Source: Nitrospirales bacterium LBB_01 (GTDB taxonomy: Bacteria > Nitrospirota > Thermodesulfovibrionia > Thermodesulfovibrionales > Magnetobacteriaceae). From it: DNA of 64,000 bases. Both the position numbers and the translations under genes were made by a program. The stretch covers positions 1,488,001 through 1,552,000 of the forward strand of contig CP049016.1 of the NCBI GenBank assembly GCA_004376055.2, given 5' to 3'. The notes under the pieces were generated by a model, which ran no database searches, had not been told where the DNA came from, and saw only the letters and a list, made by a program, of their open reading frames with translations. Shown here in pieces: positions 7,824 through 16,689 of this stretch; positions within the stretch are counted from its first letter, which is position 1; each line of letters opens with the position of its first letter.

Positions 7824-9734
7824 TTAAGCAGTACCCACTAAACTCATCAACGTTGTAAGCATTACATCTGTCACATTTACTAATTTAGCTGCCGCCTGAT
7901 AAGCCTTTTGATACTGTATAAGGTTCATCGCCTCCTCATCAAGCGACACACCCGAAACACTGTCCCTTTGTAGTTGTAACTGTTGTTGTACATTTTGTGT
8001 GAACGTGAGATTGTCCTTTGCTGATTTAGCAAATCCGCCCTGAGTTGTCACTATATTGGTATAGTAGGTGTTGAATGTAACGTTTATAAGAGCTGTTTGA
8101 TTTGTTTGGCTCAACGCTACCATGGCAAGTGCGTTGCTATTGTCGCCATAATTACCCGCCGAGTTACTGGCTGCAGCAACATCGTTTGTGTCAGTTATGG
8201 CAACCCCTCCGGCAGTTACAGCAAGGTCTGTAGGAGATACCTTTAAAATATCATGGTTTGCAGGGGTTCCTGTAATTTTTACCTGCATACCGTCTATTAA
8301 AATCGTATCGCCACCTAATACGCTGCCTGAACCTGTTATTTTCCCCTTTTGTATATCATACAGCTGATAATTAGTTGAATCAGTAAACCTGACCTCATAG
8401 TTGTTATAAGTCAGGGCTGTCCTGTCATAGATATTGATAGAGGAAATGCCCATTGTTGATGACTGCTTAACGGAGGCTGTTGGAGTCAAATCATTAAAAA
8501 AATTCTTATTCCTTGCTGATACATAGTATGTATCTCCTGAGGCGGGCGCAGATGCAAATTGAACGCTCACACCGTTAAAATCCAAAGTGTTTGCCCCAGT
8601 GTAGGTATTATCTGTACTTACGGCTGAACCGTTCCGGTATAAATCATAGGTGGTTGGTGATGTAAACTTAATCTGATAGTCACCAGGCGCAAGGTTAGCA
8701 AAATCTGACATCGAAACTGAGTTTATACTGCCTGCCGTGGTGTGGTCAGGGGTGAGGTTCATAACAGTGATGTCAGTTGCCGTAGGTTGTAAGCCAAAAC
8801 CGCTGGAGTGAATTATGTTGACTTGATTGGTTATAGCTCCCACGATTTTTCTTAGCTCCGAAAGGGTATATGGTATGCCGGTCTGATCGTTGTTTCTCAA
8901 CTGTAGAACCGATGCTAATCGTCCATTAGTGATTCTATCTGTTATATCTATGTTGTCTATGAGCAGTTTGTCCTTTTGATCCGATGTCCTATTTTGGGTA
9001 AGTTCATGAACACCATTTGGGCCTACAAGATTTCTATCCCCCATAATAACAGTCAATCGTCCGGAATTGTCCTCTATCGTGTCAAATTTAGTGAGTTGAG
9101 AAAGTTCTGTTAAAAGTGATCCTCTTTGGTCTCTTAAATCATTTATCTTAAACTTAGTACCAGCTTCTCCATTAGCAATCTGTTCATTGAGAACGGATAT
9201 GCTTTTAGCAATATCATTTATTCTGTTAATATCTGCAGTCAATTCAACGCCAAGAGAGTATGATAATTTCTGAAATGTGGTTTGAATTTGTTTAGCGTTA
9301 GATATAAGCTCGTTCCCTGCAGTTAGGAGAATATTACGTTGTTCAAGAGTATCAGGGTTGGCTGCTACCTCGTTCCAGCTGTTAAAGTAGTTAGTTATAT
9401 TATCCATCAACCCATTGCCGTTTTGCTCGTTATAAGCATTCTCTATTGAAGAGTATGTATCATCCTGAACCGTATATTTGCCAACAGAGTTATTTCCCAA
9501 AAGCAGCTGTCTTTCAACAAAGTTATCAACTCGCCTTGTTACGCTCTCAAAATCAACGCCTTGTCCGATGTAACCATTAGTGCTGTAACGAGGTTCTCTG
9601 GAATTAAGTGCAGCGTCCTGCTTGCTGTAGCCTGGGGTGTTTACATTGGCTATATTGTTACCGGTTATGTCAAGTGCTGCCGTTGAGGCATACAGCCCTG
9701 AACGAGCTATGTCAAAAAGTGCGCCAACAGACAC
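7824..9734 (-). CDS. flgK: Flagellar hook-filament junction protein FlgK (HAP1)
   Basis: 636 residues from a GTG start at 9734, preceded by AAAGGAGG at 6 bases; the longer frame back to 9779 has no such site. The N-terminus has the rod/hook signature (ALDITGNNIANVNTPGYSKQ). The C-terminus has the matching flagellar motif (SLDEEAMNLIQYQKAYQAAAK). Between them lies a long variable region of threonine/serine-rich strands, as usual in HAP1. It joins the hook to the filament outside the cell and is exported through the flagellar apparatus. flgL, flgM and fliC are not adjacent in the window. Expression is likely sigma-54 dependent (9826-9841). Confidence 0.93.
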   Translation of the reverse strand: MSVGALFDIARSGLYASTAALDITGNNIANVNTPGYSKQDAALNSREPRYSTNGYIGQGVDFESVTRRVDNFVERQLLLGNNSVGKYTVQDDTYSSIENAYNEQNGNGLMDNITNYFNSWNEVAANPDTLEQRNILLTAGNELISNAKQIQTTFQKLSYSLGVELTADINRINDIAKSISVLNEQIANGEAGTKFKINDLRDQRGSLLTELSQLTKFDTIEDNSGRLTVIMGDRNLVGPNGVHELTQNRTSDQKDKLLIDNIDITDRITNGRLASVLQLRNNDQTGIPYTLSELRKIVGAITNQVNIIHSSGFGLQPTATDITVMNLTPDHTTAGSINSVSMSDFANLAPGDYQIKFTSPTTYDLYRNGSAVSTDNTYTGANTLDFNGVSVQFASAPASGDTYYVSARNKNFFNDLTPTASVKQSSTMGISSINIYDRTALTYNNYEVRFTDSTNYQLYDIQKGKITGSGSVLGGDTILIDGMQVKITGTPANHDILKVSPTDLAVTAGGVAITDTNDVAAASNSAGNYGDNSNALAMVALSQTNQTALINVTFNTYYTNIVTTQGGFAKSAKDNLTFTQNVQQQLQLQRDSVSGVSLDEEAMNLIQYQKAYQAAAKLVNVTDVMLTTLMSLVGTA

Positions 9735-9825
9735 ATTATACCTCCTTTGTCTGAAACACCAGCTACCGTAATCTCTCAACGGATGCTATGATTATTTATG
9801 CGTATATTCCGTTCTTCGAGTGAAC

Positions 9826-9841
9826 TGCAATATTTGTGCCA
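9826..9841 (-). promoter_or_regulatory. Sigma-54 promoter of flgK
   Basis: On the minus strand the bases read TGGCAC-AAATA-TTGCA, a full match to the -24/-12 consensus TGGCAC-N5-TTGCA. The start site would be near 9814, leaving a leader of about 80 bases before the flgK GTG. Sigma-54 control is common for mid-class flagellar genes. Confidence 0.8.
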
Positions 9842-9923
9842 ATATCATAACATATTGAAACTAAACTATTATTTTATTTTTTAAACTATATTAATAGGTA
9901 TTTTAAGTGAAAATTTTTTTATC

Positions 9924-9954
9924 AAGCCGGAAAATTTTTCCGGTCTTCTGGCTT
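9924..9954. promoter_or_regulatory. Palindrome between flgK and the AAA+ gene, candidate enhancer site
   Basis: CCGGAAAA-T-TTTTCCGG at 9927-9943 is an exact inverted repeat with 8-base arms, flanked by AAGCC (9924-9928) and GGCTT (9950-9954). It lies about 120 bases upstream of the expected flgK start, where sigma-54 activators usually bind, and immediately upstream of the -35 of the divergent promoter at 9957-9986. Confidence 0.45.
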
Positions 9955-9956
9955 AT

Positions 9957-9986
9957 TTGACTAAATCCACGCAACTAAGTTAGTAT
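9957..9986 (+). promoter_or_regulatory. Sigma-70-type promoter for the AAA+/VWA pair
   Basis: TTGACT (9957-9962), an 18-base spacer, TAGTAT (9981-9986). The transcript would start near 9993, about 15 bases before the ATG at 10008. Confidence 0.5.
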
Positions 9987-10007
9987 AAACGCTGAGGATG
10001 AAAAGTA

Positions 10008-11348
10008 ATGAGTTCAATGGTTAGAGAAAAGCAAAGTGATATAATACCCTTAAGCCGTCTTGATGTAGGTCTTATATGCAATAAAGCTTTGAGTGTCCGT
10101 TTCATGACACAATTGAAGAGTGATTTGGATGCCGGTAAGGATGTATTTCCCTCCATATTTGGTCTTGACCATGTGAAGAGAAGATTGGTTGAGATTCTGA
10201 TGACAGGACACGGAGTGCTTCTTAAGGGCGATTTTGGAGTCGGGAAAACTCATCTAAGTAACGCCATCTTTACAATCCTTAGAGATTATTACCAACACAA
10301 CCGGGTATTTACCAATAAAGGATGTCCCGTAAGAGAAAACACCATTCATCTATATAATTATTTAAACAATAATGATGTAATTGCCTATGATAACATCTGT
10401 CCAGTGTGCAGACATAAGTACATAGAGGAGTTTACCGATATGGACAGTATTATGACAGAGCGAGTGTATTTAAGCGAGGGCAGCGGCTTTGCCCGAGTGC
10501 AGGGGAATGAAGACATTGAGCCTGAGAGAATCCTTGGCATGTATCACTTGCACAGGTACGCTGAAATTGGCGATCCCTTTGACCCCAGAGTGCTTGAACC
10601 GGGAAAGATTGCTCAAAGCTCAGGCGGCGTCCTGTTTGTTGATGAGCTTGGTCTATTAAATAAAGAGGCGCAGTATGCGCTGATTCAGGGACTTCAGGAA
10701 AAACAATTCACTCCTGCAAACAGCCGCATGACTTTCCCCGTGGATTTCTTATTTGTAGCAACGACAAACAACATCAACGAGTATCAGATTCATACTGCTA
10801 TAAACAATCGTCTTGTCGGATTGAGGGTAGATCGTGTCGGTCTTGACGATGAGGTGCGGATAGTGAAAAAGGAGCTTGAAGGAAAGGGGTTTAATGTGGA
10901 TTTCCCTGAGTTATTTCTTGAATTTCTCGTTGATACGATTCAACTTTTAAGTGACTCAACCGTATATCTTGGGCCGCGCTCCTCTATACGAGCCTCTCAG
11001 ATAGCCGCCGCAAGTGCTGTCTTGGAAGGACGCTCTGTTGTCAGCTACTGTGACGTTAAAGAGGGACTTCACACAGAAATTACCGGTCAGGCGGATGAGG
11101 AGACATTTTCAACCTGCACTGAAATGCTTGCCAAAGATTTCCCATCTATCAGAGATTTTTTGCTGAACAGACTTCCTAGTATAGAAAACGTTGCTGCGTA
11201 TTTTGATTTATTTGATGATTTTGATTCAGCTTTAGAAAACGTTGACTCTGAGGTTATTTCCCCACTGGAGGAGATGCTGCCTGAGGGTGAGAGAAAACGC
11301 AGCATTGTTATTTCCTACTTGGATGCTTACGTAAGAACCTGTCCTTAA
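10008..11348 (+). CDS. MoxR/ChlI-type AAA+ ATPase with cysteine-rich insertion
   Basis: 446 residues. Walker A GDFGVGKT at 74-81 and Walker B VLFVDEL ending at 213 place it with the MoxR / Mg-chelatase ChlI-like AAA+ ATPases. Between them is an insertion with C106, C131 and C134 plus a nearby His137 (GCPV ... ICPVCRHK), a plausible zinc site not usual in ChlI or MoxR. Later segments (LFVATTNNINEYQ, LVGLRVDRVGLDDE) are the sensor-1 and following helices. The next gene encodes a VWA protein. In such pairs (ChlI/ChlD, NorQ/NorD, CbbQ/CbbO, RavA/ViaA) the ATPase remodels or inserts metal into a client through the VWA partner. The client here is unknown and no obvious one is adjacent. Confidence 0.8.
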   Translation: MSSMVREKQSDIIPLSRLDVGLICNKALSVRFMTQLKSDLDAGKDVFPSIFGLDHVKRRLVEILMTGHGVLLKGDFGVGKTHLSNAIFTILRDYYQHNRVFTNKGCPVRENTIHLYNYLNNNDVIAYDNICPVCRHKYIEEFTDMDSIMTERVYLSEGSGFARVQGNEDIEPERILGMYHLHRYAEIGDPFDPRVLEPGKIAQSSGGVLFVDELGLLNKEAQYALIQGLQEKQFTPANSRMTFPVDFLFVATTNNINEYQIHTAINNRLVGLRVDRVGLDDEVRIVKKELEGKGFNVDFPELFLEFLVDTIQLLSDSTVYLGPRSSIRASQIAAASAVLEGRSVVSYCDVKEGLHTEITGQADEETFSTCTEMLAKDFPSIRDFLLNRLPSIENVAAYFDLFDDFDSALENVDSEVISPLEEMLPEGERKRSIVISYLDAYVRTCP

Positions 11349-11383
11349 TATTTTTTGTCGTATGAACCATCAGTGAGGTAGAG

Positions 11384-12553
11384 GTGTTAACTAAGATAAA
11401 GCACTGGTGTGAAACTCCTCTCAATTACGAAAAAACGTTTATACTGCCGCCCTCTGTGATTGCTCTTTTGCTTGATGAGGATAACAATACGGAGGATAAA
11501 TTTCTATATGCTGCATTAGAAAAAATCCATCCAAGGGTTGTCAACCTTGAAGTACCCTTTAACCCACCTGTTTTCCCGTTTGACAACAATGATTTTCAGG
11601 ATCCCTTCTATCTTGTTCACACAGAGACTCAGGAGGCAATAGACTTGGGGGGCATTAAGAGCATGGATGAGACTGAGGCAAAGGAGTATCTTAAGGAGAT
11701 TTACGGCAGGTTTACGTTTTTATCAAACGGTAGGGTCAGAGTGAGAAAACGAGACCTTGTAAGTTATGCAGGGAAAAGTTACTATTTTGATACGCTTAAA
11801 AAAAGCGGACTAAAAGCGCTGAAAGACGACAGTGCACACAGGCGTAAGAAGGATTTTCTGACCCGCAAGACATCCTCACTTTCAGAGGTCAACATGCCTG
11901 CAACTCTGGTAAAAGGGGTTATAAGACGGGTGGTAACGGGAGCAATGACTCTTTTAGAACAGGACGACCTCATGGGTTACCGGAGGCACTCCGCCGACAG
12001 AGCAAACATACTTGTTGCCATAGACAGCAGCACCTCAATGGAGCAGTACGGCAAACTTGAATATGCACGGATGGCTGCTTTGTCATTTCATTACTATAAG
12101 TCAACCCATAACAGGGAAAACAGGGTGGAATTTGTGGCTTTTAACGAAACTATTCAAAGGACTGATCCTGTGGATATTCTCAGTATTAAAGCCTGCGGGA
12201 TGACCCATACTGCGGAGCTTCTTGAGTTTGTATTCAAATATTTTTCAAGAAAACATGTGTGTGAAAACCCTGAGCTTTACATCATAACGGACGGTTATCC
12301 GCAAAAGGGTGGAATCAGCGATTCCACATACCAACGGCAGACACTAAAAGCGGCGGAGCGGCTAAAAACCCTTAAAATCAGAACAAAGATACTGCTGGTT
12401 TACACTGAGGACTGCCCCCTTAGCGACTCCACAGTTTCATATAACAAACTGATAAGTGACGCACTTTCAGGGGAACTGATTGAAGTTGGCCCAGAGGACA
12501 TTTCACTGACGCTTATTAATGCCAGTTCACCATCTAAAAGAAACTCCTCGTAA
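11384..12553 (+). CDS. VWA (MIDAS) domain partner of the AAA+ ATPase
   Basis: 389 residues from a GTG at 11384 with GAGG 5 bases upstream. The C-terminal half is a von Willebrand A domain with the metal-ion site DSSTS (in VAIDSSTSMEQYGK), a later threonine in GMTHTAE and an aspartate in IITDGYPQ, so the MIDAS site looks intact. The N-terminal 200 residues resemble no family I can name; a basic stretch with RVRKRD and RRKK may contact a partner. It lies 35 bases after the AAA+ gene and is surely its partner. The pair is reminiscent of ChlI/ChlD-like chaperone systems. The function is open. Confidence 0.8.
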   Translation: MLTKIKHWCETPLNYEKTFILPPSVIALLLDEDNNTEDKFLYAALEKIHPRVVNLEVPFNPPVFPFDNNDFQDPFYLVHTETQEAIDLGGIKSMDETEAKEYLKEIYGRFTFLSNGRVRVRKRDLVSYAGKSYYFDTLKKSGLKALKDDSAHRRKKDFLTRKTSSLSEVNMPATLVKGVIRRVVTGAMTLLEQDDLMGYRRHSADRANILVAIDSSTSMEQYGKLEYARMAALSFHYYKSTHNRENRVEFVAFNETIQRTDPVDILSIKACGMTHTAELLEFVFKYFSRKHVCENPELYIITDGYPQKGGISDSTYQRQTLKAAERLKTLKIRTKILLVYTEDCPLSDSTVSYNKLISDALSGELIEVGPEDISLTLINASSPSKRNSS

Positions 12554-12605
12554 CAAATTAATGGGTTTATTCATTTGCACTTCAGATGTAGTACAATAAC
12601 GTCAT

Positions 12606-15293
12606 ATGGATGACGAAAGACCATCGCCAGATGCGCTTTTAGCACAGGTTAAAATGGAGGAGGCACGCAAGAGTCAGGGTAGTCTGAAGATTTTTTTTGG
12701 AGCAGCTCCCGGTGTTGGGAAAACCTATGCAATGCTTGAAGCGGCACGGCAGAAACAGTCAGAAGGGGTTGAAGTTGTTGTTGCAGTGGTGGAAACCCAC
12801 AAGCGGAAAGAAACCGAAAAGCTGCTTGAAGGACTTGAAGTATTACAGAGAACAAGGGTAGAGTACCGGGGGGCTGTTTTATATGAATTAGATATAGACC
12901 AGGCACTGAAGCGTCACCCCTCGCTTATTTTAGTTGATGAGCTGGCACATACAAACGCACCGGAGAGCCGCCATAAAAAACGGTGGCAAGATGTCTTTGA
13001 ACTGCTTGAGACCGGTATTGACGTTTATACGACACTTAACGTTCAACACCTTGAAAGCCTCAGCGATGTTGTCGCTCAAATTACAGGAGTAACAATACGG
13101 GAAACCGTACCTGATTTTGTTATAGAACGAGCTGATGAGGTTGCTCTTGTGGATCTTCCCCCTGATGAGCTTTTACAAAGACTCAAAGAGGGAAAAGTGT
13201 ATATGCCTGAGCTTTTAGAGCAAGCAAGAGGTAATTTTTTCAGAAAAGGCAATCTGCTTGCTTTACGAGAATTAGCATTACGTAGAACAGCCGAGCGCGT
13301 GGATGAACAAATTCAGGATTATCGGGTGGTCAAAGGCGTAAAAGAAGTGTGGCCGGTATCTGAGCGGATTTTAGTAAGTATCAGCGCTAATCCACGCTCT
13401 ATACGTCTGATACGGGCTGCAAAGCGTATGGCTGCAGGACTTAGGGCTGAATGGATAGCAGTGAACGTTGAAGCACCTTCAAAAGTAAAACCGACAAAGA
13501 CCGACCTTGCAAAACTTGCAGCTCACATTCGTCTTGCCGAGGAACTAGGAGCTGAAACTGTAACGCTTTCAGGTCAGCGTGCAAGCGAAGAAATCCTTCG
13601 GTATGCAGCAAGCCGAAATGTTACTAAAATTATAATTGGAAAACCAACACACCCGAGATGGAAAGACACCCTATTTGGTTCTATGCTGGATGAGATTGTG
13701 CGAGGAAGCGGCAATATTGATGTGTATGTAATCAGCGGTGACAGAGGAGAGCCAATCTCTGAGCCTGTTACAAAATTAAAAAAACAGAACACGTTAATAA
13801 CAAAAGATATACCCCTGACTATTGCCACAGTTGCTGTGTGCACTCTTGTTGCACAACTGATGGATCCTTATGTAGCCTTAGCCGACCTTGCAATGGTGTA
13901 TTTAATCGGTGTTGTGTTTATTGCAACACACTCAGGGAAATTGCCGTCACTCCTTATGGCTTTATTTGGTGTTTTAGCGTTTGATTTTTTCTTTGTGCCG
14001 CCACGTTATAGCTTTGAAGTCAGCTCTACCGGATATCTTATCACCTTTATCGTAATGCTTGCTCTATCGTATATAATCAGCAAGCTAACATTGAGTGTAA
14101 AGGCACAGGCTGATTCCGCCCGTGAGCGTCAACAAACAACGGAGTCGCTTTACAATCTGAGCCGTAAACTTGTTAACAAACAGAGCATAGAGCAAGTCTG
14201 CATGCTTGTCATCAGCCACATAGCCGAGATTTTATCATGTCTTGCAGTGGTGCTTTTGCCTGACGAGGATGGAATGTTGAAATCAAGGATAACCACAGCT
14301 GAGACCTTTGAGCTTGATCAAAAGGAATACAGTGTGGCAAAGTGGTGTTTTGACCACAGACAGAAGGCTGGTTTTGCTACCGATACACTCTCCGGAGCCA
14401 AAGCCATGTACCTTCCGCTTGTTGCCTCAGCTAAGACCATAGGTGTAATCGGAGTTCTAATGTCTCAGTCACACGAGTTTTTTGAACAAAGACAAATGCA
14501 TATTCTTGAGAGTTTTGCAAACCAAAGCGCTATGGCTATTGAACAGGTAATGTTAGCAAATGAAACTCAGCAGGCGCTCTTAAAAGCTGAGACGGAAACT
14601 TTGCGTAATACCCTGCTTAGCTCAATTTCCCATGATCTGCGCACGCCCCTTGCTGCCATTACCGGTGCGGCATCCACCATCCTGCAAAAAGATATTACGC
14701 TTGATTACAATGAGAACCATGAGCTCCTCCTGACCATATACGAAGAGGCGGAACATCTCAACCAAATCATTAGAAACGTTCTTAATATGACACGCATAGA
14801 GGCTGGGGCAATAACTGTGAAAAAACAGTGGCAGCCAATAGAGGAAATCATAGGTGCAGCACTTAACCGTATGTCGGAGAAACTGGGAGGCAAACCTGTA
14901 GAGATAAATCTGCCGGGGGATTTACCGATGGTTTTTTTCGATTCGCTTTTGATCGAACAGGTGCTTATGAATCTGCTGGATAATGCTATTAAGTACACGC
15001 CGCCGGAGACTCCTATAGAGCTTACTGCAACGGTAAAAGACAGTAATGTTGTTGTGAGTGTTAGGGACAGGGGGCCTGGGATAATTGACGGTGAAGAGCA
15101 GCGGATATTCGATAAGTTTGTGCGAAGCACCTCCAAAGGTGGAGGAATCGGGCTTGGGTTAACTATTTGCCGTGCCATATTAACTGCACATGGAGGGGAA
15201 ATCAGCGCGCAAAACAGGTCTGACGGTGGTTCTGAGTTTAGTTTTACGCTGCCTGTTGTAAACCAACCCGATATGATGCAGACCACGGAGTAA
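12606..15293 (+). CDS. kdpD: Sensor histidine kinase KdpD
   Basis: 895 residues, the same length as classical KdpD (894 in E. coli). Domains in order: N-terminal KdpD domain with P-loop GAAPGVGKT (32-40); a universal-stress-like domain (about 250-370; ILVSISANPRS); four membrane helices (about 395-500); a GAF-like domain; a kinase core with H-box SSISHDLRTPLAA; and an ATPase domain with NLLDNAIKYTPP, DRGPGI and GGGIGLGLTI. KdpD senses low potassium and phosphorylates KdpE. No Shine-Dalgarno precedes the ATG; a TACAAT ends 8 bases upstream, so the transcript may be leaderless. The kdpABC genes are absent from both sides. Confidence 0.92.
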   Translation: MDDERPSPDALLAQVKMEEARKSQGSLKIFFGAAPGVGKTYAMLEAARQKQSEGVEVVVAVVETHKRKETEKLLEGLEVLQRTRVEYRGAVLYELDIDQALKRHPSLILVDELAHTNAPESRHKKRWQDVFELLETGIDVYTTLNVQHLESLSDVVAQITGVTIRETVPDFVIERADEVALVDLPPDELLQRLKEGKVYMPELLEQARGNFFRKGNLLALRELALRRTAERVDEQIQDYRVVKGVKEVWPVSERILVSISANPRSIRLIRAAKRMAAGLRAEWIAVNVEAPSKVKPTKTDLAKLAAHIRLAEELGAETVTLSGQRASEEILRYAASRNVTKIIIGKPTHPRWKDTLFGSMLDEIVRGSGNIDVYVISGDRGEPISEPVTKLKKQNTLITKDIPLTIATVAVCTLVAQLMDPYVALADLAMVYLIGVVFIATHSGKLPSLLMALFGVLAFDFFFVPPRYSFEVSSTGYLITFIVMLALSYIISKLTLSVKAQADSARERQQTTESLYNLSRKLVNKQSIEQVCMLVISHIAEILSCLAVVLLPDEDGMLKSRITTAETFELDQKEYSVAKWCFDHRQKAGFATDTLSGAKAMYLPLVASAKTIGVIGVLMSQSHEFFEQRQMHILESFANQSAMAIEQVMLANETQQALLKAETETLRNTLLSSISHDLRTPLAAITGAASTILQKDITLDYNENHELLLTIYEEAEHLNQIIRNVLNMTRIEAGAITVKKQWQPIEEIIGAALNRMSEKLGGKPVEINLPGDLPMVFFDSLLIEQVLMNLLDNAIKYTPPETPIELTATVKDSNVVVSVRDRGPGIIDGEEQRIFDKFVRSTSKGGGIGLGLTICRAILTAHGGEISAQNRSDGGSEFSFTLPVVNQPDMMQTTE

Positions 15294-15299
15294 CCTAAG

Positions 15300-15995
15300 A
15301 TGGAAAACGGTCTGATACTTTTGATAGAGGACGAAACACAAATGCTCCGATTTTTGAGAATTACGCTTAAAGGACATGGTTACAAGCTTGTTGAGGCTGT
15401 TACCGGTAGAGAGGGGTTGATGCAGGCGGCAATGCGTAATCCAGACGTCATACTGCTTGACCTTGGCCTTCCCGATTTAGACGGTCTTGAGGTAATAAAA
15501 CAGCTTCGTGACTGGAGTGACGTTTCTATCATAGTTATTTCAGCAAGAGAACAGGAGGAGGATAAAATCAGGGCTTTGGATACAGGAGCAGACGACTATC
15601 TCACAAAACCGTTCAGTGCCGGCGAACTGCTTGCCCGCATACGAGTTGCTCTTCGGCACAAGATGTATGCTTCACAGGGACAGAAAGAGCACACATTTAC
15701 CGTTTATAACTTGAAGGTTGATCTTTCTACCAGGCAAGTATTTATAAATGATGTTGAAATTCATCTAACCCCAATTGAGTATAACCTTTTAGCGATTTTG
15801 ATTAAAAATGCAGGGAAAGTGGTAACTCATTCCCAACTTCTTAAAGAAGTCTGGGGGGTAAATTATAAAGACCAAACCCAATACCTAAGAGTTTACATGG
15901 CTCAACTTCGTCGAAAACTTGAATCAGATCCTGCACGCCCAAAATTTCTAATCAATGAACCGGCAATAGGCTATAGACTCAAGTTAAGCGAATAA
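15300..15995 (+). CDS. kdpE: Response regulator KdpE (OmpR family)
   Basis: 231 residues: a receiver domain with DE pocket (LLIEDETQ), phospho-acceptor Asp in VILLDLGLPDLDG and the K of DDYLTKPF, then an OmpR-type winged helix (LTPIEYNLLAILIKNAG, VWGVNYKDQTQYLRVYMAQLRRKLE). It begins 6 bases after the kdpD stop with a GGAG ribosome site inside the end of kdpD. Classical KdpE activates kdpFABC. That operon is not near, so the target must be elsewhere or differ. Confidence 0.93.
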   Translation: MENGLILLIEDETQMLRFLRITLKGHGYKLVEAVTGREGLMQAAMRNPDVILLDLGLPDLDGLEVIKQLRDWSDVSIIVISAREQEEDKIRALDTGADDYLTKPFSAGELLARIRVALRHKMYASQGQKEHTFTVYNLKVDLSTRQVFINDVEIHLTPIEYNLLAILIKNAGKVVTHSQLLKEVWGVNYKDQTQYLRVYMAQLRRKLESDPARPKFLINEPAIGYRLKLSE

Positions 15996-16131
15996 TTAGC
16001 TTAATTTATAAAATCTTTATATATCTGCCATATTTATTAACATCTATTTTACTCATCAAACAGTTAAGCTGAAAATGAGTAGAGAAACTATATATTTAGC
16101 AAAATAATAAGGCAGAGAAGGAGGATTTATA

Positions 16132-16665
16132 ATGGGTTTAAATAAGTTTTTACCAAAAAAAATAATAGTTACTTTATGTACAATACTTTTTTCTGTGTTA
16201 CCAGCAACTATTGCTATGCCGACATCTTACCCTCCTTCTACAGATAACATTAGAATTGACATACCAGTCAAACAGGTAGATTCCAAGGTAGTTGTTAATA
16301 TAGGCAACGACATTATGTCAGGAGATTTACCACTTGGCATCAAATATATGACAAGAATAGTGAAAAGATTCATAGATAAAAATGTTAACTGGAAACTCTC
16401 AGGAGTTTTTTACGAAAAAGCCGGTTATATGCTTCTTAAAGATGATATTTATAATACAAAACGGCAGGTGTCAACAGGAAACCCGTATAAGGCTCTAATT
16501 TTAAATTTAATAAAAGAGGGTGTGTCAATCGAAATATGTGCGTTAACAATGAAAGCAGCCGGTTACACAAACAATAACCTTATTGAGGGCGTAAAAGTAA
16601 TTGATTCTGCTGAGCTCCGGATTATTCAACTTGTACAAGAGCATTATATTCAGATTGTTCCATAA
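16132..16665 (+). CDS. Exported DsrE-fold protein
   Basis: 177 residues with an N-terminal signal peptide (KKIIVTLCTILFSVLPATIA) and a mature part resembling the DsrE/DsrF family: VVNIGNDIMSG, then GVSIEICALTMKAAGY and GVKVIDSAELRIIQLVQEHY. The conserved cysteine in the ICALTMKA segment is present. Cytoplasmic DsrE proteins carry sulfur as persulfide; exported versions are widespread but poorly understood. A strong site (AAGGAGG) precedes the start. It lies about 135 bases after kdpE, convergent with bioA. Codon use is AT-rich relative to neighbours. Sulfur handling in the periplasm is inference from the fold. Confidence 0.75.
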   Translation: MGLNKFLPKKIIVTLCTILFSVLPATIAMPTSYPPSTDNIRIDIPVKQVDSKVVVNIGNDIMSGDLPLGIKYMTRIVKRFIDKNVNWKLSGVFYEKAGYMLLKDDIYNTKRQVSTGNPYKALILNLIKEGVSIEICALTMKAAGYTNNNLIEGVKVIDSAELRIIQLVQEHYIQIVP

Positions 16666-16689
16666 AATCATCATCAGAAAGTTGGCTCC

